A stretch of DNA of 6,128 nt from Paracoccus sp. (in: a-proteobacteria) (lineage in GTDB: Bacteria; Pseudomonadota; Alphaproteobacteria; Rhodobacterales; Rhodobacteraceae): assembly GCA_031178645.1 (NCBI GenBank), contig JAPSIP010000099.1:1-6128 (forward strand). The letters run 5' to 3'. Every line of letters begins with the position of its first letter. The stretch's first letter is position 1. Made by a program: the position numbers and the translations under genes. A model generated the notes under the pieces. It was not told where the DNA came from. It did not search any database and saw nothing but the letters and a program-made list of their open reading frames with translations. Below are positions 1 to 5,297 of this stretch, one piece after another.

Positions 1-474
1 CAGGAAGCTGCCCCAGCCCGAGATGTCCTTCTTCGTGGTATAGCCCCACAGCGACAGACCCGCGAAGGCGATGGCTGTCACCAGGAAGGTCTGCACGATC
101 GAGGTTCCGGTGAAGACCAGGAAGATCGAGCTGATCGAGACGCCCATCAGCGCCGCGAAGCCATAGAACAGCATCGTCGCCGCCTGCACCGACAGGCGGT
201 TCAGCGCCGCGCCGAAGGCGAAGACCACCAGCAGCGGCGCGAACATCACGACCCATTTCAGAGGCGAGGCGTAAAGCGCGGTCCCCAGCGAGGTCAGCTG
301 CCCCGACGCGTCAACGGCAGCGGTGCTGATGCCATAGGCGGCGACGGCGGTTACACCCATGCCGACCGCCATCAGCCCATAAACCTTGTTCATGTAGGCC
401 CGCAGCCCTTCGTCGATTACACCCTGGCGGGCGCCGACGCTCTGCGTGGTGCGGTAAGTGTTGTAATCTGCCAT
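1..474 (-). CDS. Bax inhibitor-1/YccA family membrane protein, N-terminal part (cut by window edge)
   Basis: The minus-strand frame from the ATG at 474-472 stays open for 158 codons to base 1, so the 3' part of the gene lies outside the window. The protein starts MADYNTYRTTQSVGARQGVI and then has hydrophobic segments at about residues 31-50, 73-91, 98-121 and 126-146. Residues 103-118 (FYGFAALMGVSISSIF) and the GYTTKKDISGWGSF stretch at 144-157 are typical of the bacterial Bax inhibitor-1/YccA/YbhL (UPF0005) family. These inner-membrane proteins usually have seven helices and about 230-250 residues, so roughly two thirds is visible. In E. coli, YccA interacts with the FtsH protease; the role here is not shown by sequence. 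A purine-rich GGGAGAGG (485-478) lies 3 bases before the ATG, a short but usable spacing, and fixes the start. It is probably expressed separately from the oxidoreductase gene upstream, although read-through is possible. Confidence 0.9.
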   Translation of the reverse strand, partial: MADYNTYRTTQSVGARQGVIDEGLRAYMNKVYGLMAVGMGVTAVAAYGISTAAVDASGQLTSLGTALYASPLKWVVMFAPLLVVFAFGAALNRLSVQAATMLFYGFAALMGVSISSIFLVFTGTSIVQTFLVTAIAFAGLSLWGYTTKKDISGWGSFL

Positions 475-519
475 CAACCTCTCCCATGAGACCGCCGGCG
501 ACGGCCGGCTTATGGCCAC

Positions 520-548
520 CATATTGGCACGATATCGGCGTGATTCAA
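520..548 (-). promoter_or_regulatory. Weak candidate sigma-70-type promoter for the Bax inhibitor-family gene
   Basis: Read on the minus strand, TTGAAT (548-543) is followed after exactly 17 bases by AATATG (525-520). The -35 match is fair and the -10 match is poor. The position, about 45 bases before the start codon, is suitable. A GATTC (GANTC) site at 542-546 overlaps the -35 element. The GC-rich inverted repeat GCCGGC-GACG-GCCGGC at 494-509 lies between this candidate and the gene and has no T-run on either strand, so I do not call it a terminator. Confidence 0.25.
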
Positions 549-588
549 TGCCGGTAAAGGGCCAAAGCAGCGCCGTTTTACGCAGATG

Positions 589-1581
589 TTACATTGTCAG
601 GATGATCTTGCCCACCGACCTGCGGCTGCGCAGCAGATCGAAGGCCTGCGCCACCTGTTCCAAGGGCATCACCTCGCCCATCACGGGGTTCAGGCGGCCT
701 TCCTCGAACATGGTGAACAGGGCCTTCATGCTGGCTGACATGGCCTGGGGATTCAGCAAGGAATAGCCGCCCCAGTAAAGGCCGTGGATGGCGATGTTCT
801 TGACCAGGGCATGGTTCAGCGGCAGCACCGGGGGCTTGCCGCCGGCAAAGCCTATCGTCAGGAAACGCCCGCCGGGCCGCATGGCGCGAAACGCCGCCTC
901 GCCCGCGCTGTCGCCCACGGCATCATAGACCACATCCACGCCACCCAGGTCGCGCAGCGCGGATTTGAGGTCGGGGCAGTTTGCGCTGTCGATGACCGCC
1001 TCGGCCCCCGCCGCGCGCACCACGTCCAGGCGATCCGCGCCGCGCGCCACGCCGATGACGCGCGCGCCCAGGGCGCGGCCGATCTCGACCGCCGTCAGGC
1101 CGACCCCGCCCGCCGCGCCCAGCACGGCCAGCGTCTCACCCGGCTGCAGGTTTGCGCGATGCGTCAGCGCCAGGTGGCTGGTGCCATAGGCGATCTGGAA
1201 CCCGGCTGCCTGTTCGAATGACATCGTTGCGGGAATGGGAAGGCAAGCCGCGGCAGGGACAGCCACGACCTCGGCCAGGGTGCCCGGCGCAAGCACCGCA
1301 ACCCGGTCCCCCTGCGCAAGGCCGCTGCCGCTCGGCGCCCAGATCACCTCGCCCGCGCCTTCCAGCCCCGGCACATAGGGGGGATCCTGGCGTTCCTGGT
1401 ATTCGCCCCGCGCCTTCAGCAGGTCCGCGAAGTTCAGCGCGGCGGCGCGCACCCGCACCAGGACCTCGTCGGCGCCGGGCTTGGGCGCGGAACCCGACAA
1501 AAGCACCGGATCTCCCCCCAGTTGTTCAACTGTTGCGATTCGGATCCGGGCCGAACCTTCGGACGTGGAAGTTTTCGCCAA
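589..1581 (-). CDS. Zinc-independent quinone oxidoreductase-like MDR protein
   Basis: This 330-residue protein belongs to the medium-chain dehydrogenase/reductase superfamily, quinone oxidoreductase branch, which uses NADPH to reduce quinones or related enones in the cytoplasm. An N-terminal GroES-like domain spans about residues 12-130. The Rossmann domain carries the nucleotide-binding GAAGGVG at 155-161, followed by a V-I-G-V-A strand end at 175-179. Where zinc-dependent alcohol dehydrogenases have GHE, this protein has PGLEGAGEV (71-79), and no structural-zinc cysteine cluster is seen, so it is zinc-free. The length is normal for the family. No in-frame ATG lies near the N-terminus. The best start is TTG at 1581-1579, preceded by AGGGG with a 9-base spacer. 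The conserved fold begins near residue 12. The exact substrate cannot be read from sequence; crotonyl-CoA reductase-like or other enoyl reductase activities are alternatives. It is transcribed divergently from the XRE regulator gene, which may control it. Confidence 0.88.
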   Translation of the reverse strand: MAKTSTSEGSARIRIATVEQLGGDPVLLSGSAPKPGADEVLVRVRAAALNFADLLKARGEYQERQDPPYVPGLEGAGEVIWAPSGSGLAQGDRVAVLAPGTLAEVVAVPAAACLPIPATMSFEQAAGFQIAYGTSHLALTHRANLQPGETLAVLGAAGGVGLTAVEIGRALGARVIGVARGADRLDVVRAAGAEAVIDSANCPDLKSALRDLGGVDVVYDAVGDSAGEAAFRAMRPGGRFLTIGFAGGKPPVLPLNHALVKNIAIHGLYWGGYSLLNPQAMSASMKALFTMFEEGRLNPVMGEVMPLEQVAQAFDLLRSRRSVGKIILTM

Positions 1582-1652
1582 GTCTTTTATCCCCTTACCA
1601 GAAGACCACCGCCGCCCGCGTCGGACCTGTCTTTTTGGTCAGAACCGGGGCC

Positions 1653-1667
1653 GTTAACCAGGTTAAC
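1653..1667. promoter_or_regulatory. Perfect 15-bp palindrome in the divergent promoter region (candidate operator)
   Basis: GTTAACC-A-GGTTAAC is a perfect inverted repeat with 7-bp arms. It sits almost midway between the TTG start of the oxidoreductase (1581) and the ATG of the XRE regulator (1733), in the AT-richer part of an otherwise GC-rich gap. Symmetric sites of this size are typical for dimeric HTH proteins, so autoregulation by the adjacent regulator is a reasonable inference. Each arm also contains TTAACC, the half-site recognised by CtrA in alphaproteobacteria, but the spacing TTAA-N5-TTAA is not the CtrA full-site spacing (N7). Confidence 0.5.
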
Positions 1668-1732
1668 ACTCGAAAATTGAGGAAAGTTAAGATACTGCTT
1701 CCTTAGATTGCACGAGGTTCAAGGTGGTAACG

Positions 1733-2092
1733 ATGAAACACGGTGTTGATGTTCATGTTGGAAAGCGCATTCGCCATCGTCGCTGGATGATCGGGATGAC
1801 CCAACAGCAACTGGCCGACAAGGTTGGTATCAAGTTTCAGCAAATCCAGAAATACGAAACAGGGATGAACCGCGTATCCGCGTCGCGCCTGTGGGATATC
1901 GCCCGCGCGGTGGATGTGCCCGTCAGCTTCTTCTTCGAAGGCCTGCATGAAGGCGACATTCCCGAAGGCGTGGCCGGCGACATCCTGGCCGACAAGGAGG
2001 CGCTGCAACTGGTCCGCGCCTATTACACCATGCCGGTCGCACAGCGCCGCCAGATCTTCGAACTGGCCCGCGTCCTGTCCGACGCGGCCTGA
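1733..2092 (+). CDS. XRE-family helix-turn-helix transcriptional regulator
   Basis: This small cytoplasmic DNA-binding protein has 119 residues. A Cro/C1-type HTH domain covers about residues 10-66: GKRIRHRRWMIGMTQQQLA (10-28) gives helices 1-2, VGIKFQQIQKYETGMNRVSA (31-50) the recognition helix, and LWDIARAVDVPVSFFFE (53-69) the closing helices. A short C-terminal helix follows (about 88-115, KEALQLVRAYYTM, then AQRRQIFELARVL). This compact architecture is common in Rhodobacteraceae and Rhizobiales, often as single-domain repressors. I chose the ATG at 1733 because AAGGTGG (1721-1727) precedes it at 5 bases; an in-frame GTG at 1724 would add three residues. No ligand-binding domain is visible. 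It is divergent from the oxidoreductase gene, and the palindrome 66 bases upstream is a likely operator. The regulon is unknown from sequence alone. Confidence 0.9.
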   Translation: MKHGVDVHVGKRIRHRRWMIGMTQQQLADKVGIKFQQIQKYETGMNRVSASRLWDIARAVDVPVSFFFEGLHEGDIPEGVAGDILADKEALQLVRAYYTMPVAQRRQIFELARVLSDAA

Positions 2093-2120
2093 CACCAGCG
2101 ACGGCGCGGGCTTTTGCGTC

Positions 2121-2167
2121 GTCACGGTTCTGTCACGGCTTTCGCCGCCAAATCCCTTTCGCCGCCA
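2121..2167 (+). repeat. Two nested pairs of short direct repeats upstream of hisN
   Basis: GTCACGG occurs at 2121-2127 and 2132-2138, 11 bp apart (about one helical turn). Immediately after, CTTTCGCCGCCA occurs at 2139-2150 and 2156-2167, 17 bp apart. The pairs are adjacent and non-coding, between the XRE gene stop and the hisN ribosome binding site. They could be tandem protein-binding sites or a local duplication. No clear -35/-10 pair is seen next to them. Confidence 0.5.
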
Positions 2168-2172
2168 CTGGC

Positions 2173-2198
2173 AGGACAACCCCGTTCGGGTTAGTCCT
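2173..2198 (+). other. Strong hairpin between the XRE gene and hisN
   Basis: AGGACAACCC (2173-2182) pairs with GGGTT-A-GTCCT (2188-2198) across a five-base loop CGTTC, giving 10 base pairs with one bulged A at 2193. There is no T-run after it, so it is not a canonical rho-independent terminator. It may end XRE transcription with Rho, protect the 5' end of the operon mRNA, or be a 5' UTR element 21 bases before the hisN Shine-Dalgarno sequence. An alternative hairpin, CGGGT (2187-2191) with ACCCG (2200-2204), would use part of the same strand. Confidence 0.5.
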
Positions 2199-2229
2199 GA
2201 CCCGTGGTGGATCGGACCAGGGGGCAGCC

Positions 2230-3027
2230 ATGCGGGACGCGCAGGACATCATCGACACGGCGCACCAGATGGCCGACGCCGCCCGCGCGGCCATCCTGCC
2301 CTTCTTTCGCACCGACATTTCCGCAGACAACAAGCGGCCGACCGGCTTTGATCCCGTGACCGAGGCCGACCGCGCCGCCGAACGCGCCATGCGCGCCGTG
2401 CTGGCCCGCCTCCGCCCCGACGACGCCATCCTGGGCGAGGAATATGGCGCGACCCCCGGCACCAGCGGCCTGACCTGGATCCTCGACCCCATCGACGGCA
2501 CGCGCGCCTTCCTGTGCGGCGCGGCAAGCTGGGGCGTGCTGATCGGCCTGTCCGACGGCCAGGACATCATCTATGGCCTGATCGACCAGCCCTATACCCG
2601 CGAGCGCTTCGAAGGCGGCCTGGGCCAGGCACGGCTTCTGACCGATGCCGGGATGCGTCCGCTGGCCGTGCGGCAGGCGACGGATTTGGCCGACGCGACG
2701 CTGCTGACCACCTATCCCGAGGTGGGCACCCCGGACGAGGCCGCGGCTTTCCGCAGGGTCGCCGCGCAGGTGCGGCTGACGCGATACGGGCTGGACTGCT
2801 ATGCCTATGCGCTGCTGGCCCTGGGCCAGGTGGATCTGGTGATCGAGGCCGGGCTGCAATCCTATGACATCGCGGGGCCGCTGGCCGTTGTGCGGGCGGC
2901 GGGCGGCATCGTCACCGACTGGCAGGGCGGACCGGCGCAGGGCGGCGGGCAGGTCATTGCCGCCGCAACGCCCGAACTGCACCGCGCGGCCCTGGCGCTG
3001 CTAAACGGCAAGGGGGCGGCAGCATGA
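2230..3027 (+). CDS. hisN: Histidinol-phosphatase of the inositol monophosphatase family (HisN type)
   Basis: The 265-residue product belongs to the Mg2+-dependent, Li+-sensitive inositol monophosphatase superfamily. Metal-site motifs are in order: DPVTEAD (41-47), GEEYG with E70 (69-73), WILDPIDGTRAF with D86 and D89 (83-94), and YDIAGPLAVVRAAGG with D213 (212-226). The RYGLDCYAYALLALGQVDL stretch (185-203) and the DPIDGTRAF variant resemble HisN enzymes (histidinol phosphate to histidinol, penultimate step of histidine synthesis) more than inositol-specific SuhB or CysQ. Substrate assignment by motif is probable, not certain; another small sugar or inositol phosphate is the main alternative. 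The start is the ATG at 2230, with AGGGGG (2219-2224) five bases upstream. It is the first gene of an operon: its TGA overlaps the mgtE ATG (ATGA at 3024-3027), indicating translational coupling to a magnesium transporter. Confidence 0.87.
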   Translation: MRDAQDIIDTAHQMADAARAAILPFFRTDISADNKRPTGFDPVTEADRAAERAMRAVLARLRPDDAILGEEYGATPGTSGLTWILDPIDGTRAFLCGAASWGVLIGLSDGQDIIYGLIDQPYTRERFEGGLGQARLLTDAGMRPLAVRQATDLADATLLTTYPEVGTPDEAAAFRRVAAQVRLTRYGLDCYAYALLALGQVDLVIEAGLQSYDIAGPLAVVRAAGGIVTDWQGGPAQGGGQVIAAATPELHRAALALLNGKGAAA

Positions 3028-4415
3028 ACGGCCAAGCCCCGATCCTTGACGACCATCCCGATGACGGCGACGAGTTCCTGCCCCGGCGAGAGCTTCTGGA
3101 CCAGATCGACGCCGCCATCGAGGCGGGCGACGCTTCCCTTCTGAACCGCCTGCTGGAGCCGATGCACGGCGCCGATATCGCCGACATCATCGAGCGCCTG
3201 ACCCCCGCCGAACGCCGCGCCTTCCTGACGCTCTATTCCGGCGAGATCGACGGCGAGATCCTGTCCGAGATCGACGATTCGATCCGCGACGAGGTGATCG
3301 AGCAACTGCCCCCCGAGGTCGTGGCCGAAGCCGTCCGCGAGATGGACAGCGACGATGTCGTCGATCTGGTCGAGGACATGGACGAGCCAGAGCGGCAGGA
3401 AATCCTGGCCGCCCTGGACGCCACCGACCGCGCTGCGGTCCAGCAGTCGCTGGCCTATCCCGAATATTCCGCTGGCCGCCTGATGCAGTCCGAGGTGGTC
3501 ACGGCCCCCGAACACTGGACCGTGGGCGAGGCCATCGCCTTTCTGCAATCCGAGGACTGGCTGCCCGAGCAGTTCTACCACATCGTCCTGGTCGATCCGC
3601 GCCGCCATCCCATCGGATATGTGACGCTGGGACGCCTGCTGGCCTCGGCCCATTCGACCGCGCTCCGCGACGTCACCGAGGACAGCTTCCGCACCATCAG
3701 CGCCTTTGCCGACGAAGGCGACGTGGCCTATGTCTTCAACCAATATCACCTGATCTCGGCCCCCGTGGTGGACCGCGACGACCGGCTGGTCGGCATCATC
3801 ACCATCGACGATGCCATGTCGGTGCTGGACGAGGAACACGAGGAAGACATCCTGCGCCTTGCCGGGGTGGGCGACGAATCCAGCCTCAATGACAGCGTGA
3901 TGCAGACCGCGCGCCAGCGGGTGCCCTGGCTTGCCACGAACATCCTGACGGCGGTGGCGGCGGCATCCGTGATCGGGCTGTTCGAAAGTTCCATCGCGCA
4001 GCTTGTGGCGCTTGCGGTGCTGATGCCGATCGTCGCGTCCATGGGCGGCAACGCGGGCACGCAGACGCTGACGGTTGCCGTGCGCGGGCTTGCGACCAAG
4101 GGGCTGACCAAGGACAATTCCGTCCGCGTGATCCGGCGCGAGGTTCTGGTGGGCATCCTGAACGGCGTGATCTTCGGGCTGGCAATCGGGACGGTTACCT
4201 ACCTTTGGTTCGGCAATTTTGGCCTGGGGGCGGTGATCGGGATGGCCATGATCATCAACCTGACCATCGCGGCCCTGGCGGGCATTGTTGTGCCGCTGAC
4301 GCTGGAAAAGATGGGGGCGGACCCGGCGCTTGCCTCGCCCACCTTCGTGACGACCGTGACGGATGTCGTGGGCTTCTTCGCCTTCCTGGGCCTGGCCACG
4401 GTGATCCTGCTATGA
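3024..4415 (+). CDS. mgtE: Magnesium transporter MgtE
   Basis: The 463-residue protein has the full MgtE layout. An acidic, helical N-terminal domain covers about residues 20-140, rich in Asp/Glu as expected for the cytosolic Mg2+ sensor. A CBS pair follows (about 153-210 and 216-268), then a connecting helix (about 270-292). Five membrane helices lie at roughly 302-320, 325-345, 370-392, 398-420 and 437-462. The pore signature MPIVASMGGNAGTQ is at 334-347. DPALASPTF begins with D433, corresponding to the selectivity-site Asp of the Thermus homologue. It works as a homodimer in the inner membrane, importing Mg2+ when intracellular levels are low. The start is the overlapping ATG at 3024, with AAGGGGG (3010-3016) seven bases upstream inside hisN. 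No M-box-like leader can precede it because it lies inside the operon, so any control is shared with hisN or acts on the protein through the CBS/N domains. Confidence 0.96.
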   Translation: MNGQAPILDDHPDDGDEFLPRRELLDQIDAAIEAGDASLLNRLLEPMHGADIADIIERLTPAERRAFLTLYSGEIDGEILSEIDDSIRDEVIEQLPPEVVAEAVREMDSDDVVDLVEDMDEPERQEILAALDATDRAAVQQSLAYPEYSAGRLMQSEVVTAPEHWTVGEAIAFLQSEDWLPEQFYHIVLVDPRRHPIGYVTLGRLLASAHSTALRDVTEDSFRTISAFADEGDVAYVFNQYHLISAPVVDRDDRLVGIITIDDAMSVLDEEHEEDILRLAGVGDESSLNDSVMQTARQRVPWLATNILTAVAAASVIGLFESSIAQLVALAVLMPIVASMGGNAGTQTLTVAVRGLATKGLTKDNSVRVIRREVLVGILNGVIFGLAIGTVTYLWFGNFGLGAVIGMAMIINLTIAALAGIVVPLTLEKMGADPALASPTFVTTVTDVVGFFAFLGLATVILL

Positions 4416-4957
4416 CCGCCCCCGACAAGGCCGCCCTGCGCGCCCAGGCCCTGGCGGCCCGTGACAAGGGCGGGGACCAGGACGCCCTGACCCATGCACT
4501 GATCGCCGCCTTGGCCCCGCACCGCGGGCGGGTGCTGTCGGGATACTGGCCGATGAGGGGGGAGCCCGACCCGCGCCCGGCGATGGAGGCGCATGACGGT
4601 CCCCTCTGCCTGCCAGTGGTGCCGGGCAAGGCCGTGCCGTTGATCTTCCGCCAGTGGCAGGCAGAGCCGCTGGTTCCCGGCCCCTTCGGCACCTTTCATC
4701 CCGCTGATTCGCAGCCGGTCCTGACACCCCAGGTGCTGATCGTGCCGCTGGCGGGCTTTGACCGGCACGGCAACCGCATCGGCTATGGCGGCGGGTATTA
4801 CGACCGCACGCTGCAATTGCTGCGCGAATCCGGTCCCGTGGCCGCGATTGGCCTGGCCTTCGCGGTGCAAGAGCTTCCCGTCATCCCGGCCGAGCCCTTC
4901 GATCAGCCTCTGGACCTGATCGTCACCGATCGCGGCTGCGTGGTCCCTGCCCGATAA
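4412..4957 (+). CDS. fau: 5-formyltetrahydrofolate cyclo-ligase
   Basis: The 181-residue protein matches the 5-FTHF cyclo-ligase (YgfA/MTHFS) family in length and motifs. The N-terminal basic helix KAALRAQALAARDK (6-19) and the signature GYGGGYYDRTL (124-134) form the ATP/folate site. DLIVTDRG near the C-terminus is also typical. It converts 5-formyl-THF to 5,10-methenyl-THF using Mg-ATP, clearing an inhibitory folate and feeding one-carbon pools in the cytoplasm. The start is the ATG at 4412, which overlaps the mgtE stop as ATGA. GGTGAT (4400-4405), complementary to the very 3' end of 16S rRNA, lies six bases upstream. In many proteobacteria this gene follows the 6S RNA gene; here mgtE abuts it, so that arrangement is absent directly upstream. 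It is the last gene of the hisN-mgtE-fau operon. Confidence 0.94.
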   Translation: MTAPDKAALRAQALAARDKGGDQDALTHALIAALAPHRGRVLSGYWPMRGEPDPRPAMEAHDGPLCLPVVPGKAVPLIFRQWQAEPLVPGPFGTFHPADSQPVLTPQVLIVPLAGFDRHGNRIGYGGGYYDRTLQLLRESGPVAAIGLAFAVQELPVIPAEPFDQPLDLIVTDRGCVVPAR

Positions 4958-4965
4958 ATCCGCAG

Positions 4966-5021
4966 GCTTGTCGCGCTTTTGCAACAGTTGTGCAAAAGCC
5001 CGGGATGACCTCGGGACAAGC
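4966..5021 (+). other. Potential three-way-junction RNA fold just after fau (possible operon 3' end)
   Basis: GCTTGTC (4966-4972) pairs perfectly with GACAAGC (5015-5021). Inside, GCTTTTGCA (4975-4983) pairs perfectly with TGCAAAAGC (4991-4999) around a seven-base loop. CCGGG (5000-5004) then pairs with CTCGG (5010-5014), with one G-U pair. The three helices are nearly contiguous, with only two unpaired junction bases. It begins eight bases after the fau stop, so a 3'-end stabiliser or Rho-assisted terminator is the simplest reading. No U-tract follows, so it is not a standard intrinsic terminator. A small RNA is the alternative. Confidence 0.45.
4989..4997 (-). promoter_or_regulatory. DnaA box-like sequence, one mismatch
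   Basis: On the minus strand this reads TTTTGCACA, one mismatch (third position) from TTATNCACA. It has the same orientation as the perfect box at 5023-5031, 34 bp away. It overlaps the hairpin described at 4975-4999, so the match may be incidental. Confidence 0.3.
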
Positions 5022-5022
5022 T

Positions 5023-5031
5023 TGTGGATAA
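5023..5031 (-). promoter_or_regulatory. Perfect consensus DnaA box
   Basis: The minus strand reads TTATCCACA, the strong-affinity DnaA-binding consensus. It lies in non-coding DNA 380 bp upstream of nrdJ and next to the 10-bp palindrome ACAAGCTTGT (5016-5025). In E. coli, DnaA binds boxes upstream of nrdAB and modulates its expression, so a regulatory role at nrdJ is a plausible inference. A single perfect nine-mer can also occur by chance. Confidence 0.45.
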
Positions 5032-5071
5032 GTTTGGGATACGGGTCCGCAAGCCTCTGCACAGCATGGGC

Positions 5072-5165
5072 GATTCCGGGTCATCGGGCTGTTGATGATG
5101 CCGCGCCGCGTCGGCCTGTGTGCGAATCTGCGGCGCCTTCCGGTGACCCCCTGTCAACGGGAATC
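5072..5165. promoter_or_regulatory. Cluster of three GANTC (CcrM-type) methylation sites
   Basis: GATTC at 5072-5076, GAATC at 5124-5128 and GAATC at 5161-5165 fall within 94 bp. I count seven other GANTC sites in the rest of the 6.1-kb window, so this is a marked local enrichment. CcrM methylates GANTC in most alphaproteobacteria, and GcrA uses the methylation state at promoters in Caulobacter. The cluster lies just upstream of the candidate nrdJ promoter. Confidence 0.45.
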
Positions 5166-5173
5166 CAGGGACT

Positions 5174-5220
5174 GTTAACCAAATATTTCGGTTGAAACAA
5201 CCCTGCAGCGGGATCAATCT
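5174..5220 (+). promoter_or_regulatory. Candidate nrdJ promoter with palindromic half-sites
   Basis: TTGAAA (5192-5197) is a good -35 element. Seventeen bases later CAATCT (5215-5220) is a poor -10 match, so the promoter call is tentative. The -35 is embedded in a perfect palindrome, GGTTG-AAA-CAACC (5190-5202). Upstream, GTTAACC (5174-5180) repeats the arm of the palindrome at 1653-1667 and faces GGTTGA (5190-5195) across nine bases. A start near 5227 would give a leader of about 185 bases before nrdJ. Confidence 0.35.
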
Positions 5221-5256
5221 AGTGGTCTGTTGCGTTGGTCATACTAGATATGGTGG
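5210..5256 (+). promoter_or_regulatory. Tandem NrdR-box-like sites upstream of nrdJ
   Basis: NrdR represses ribonucleotide reductase genes through paired 16-bp boxes (consensus acaCwAtATaTwGtgt) spaced by whole helical turns. ATACTAGATATGGTGG (5241-5256) matches at 12 of 16 positions. GGGATCAATCTAGTGG (5210-5225) matches at 8 of 16, nearly all in its right half (ATCTAGTG). The centres are 31 bp apart, the spacing typical of NrdR pairs. The left box overlaps the candidate -10 element, as expected for repression. Confidence 0.5.
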
Positions 5257-5297
5257 CATCCAGAACGACCACCTCCAAGGACCGACGCCTCTGCAAC

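Noticed and set aside
494..509. Intrinsic terminator between the oxidoreductase and Bax inhibitor genes
   Set aside because: GCCGGC-GACG-GCCGGC forms a six-pair hairpin but no T-run follows on the minus strand, and both arms are self-complementary GC-rich words that occur easily in this genome.
2862..3839. Minus-strand open frame (325 codons) opposite hisN/mgtE
   Set aside because: It mirrors the acidic N-terminal region of MgtE and has no coherent domain content of its own.
4199..5062. Minus-strand open frame (287 codons) opposite mgtE and fau
   Set aside because: It spans two real genes antisense and lacks recognisable domains; a codon-bias shadow.
5036..5166. 6S RNA gene next to fau
   Set aside because: 6S RNA is often adjacent to this gene, and an irregular long pairing (GGGTC 5043-5047 with GACCC 5145-5149, CCGCA 5047-5051 with TGCGG 5129-5133) is possible. 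The stems are short and broken, the region is downstream rather than upstream of fau, and no central-bubble architecture is clear.
4958..5220. Chromosomal replication origin
   Set aside because: DnaA box, AT-rich patch, GANTC sites and a TTAACC half-site together recall alphaproteobacterial origins, but there is only one perfect DnaA box and neither dnaA, hemE nor other usual origin neighbours are present.
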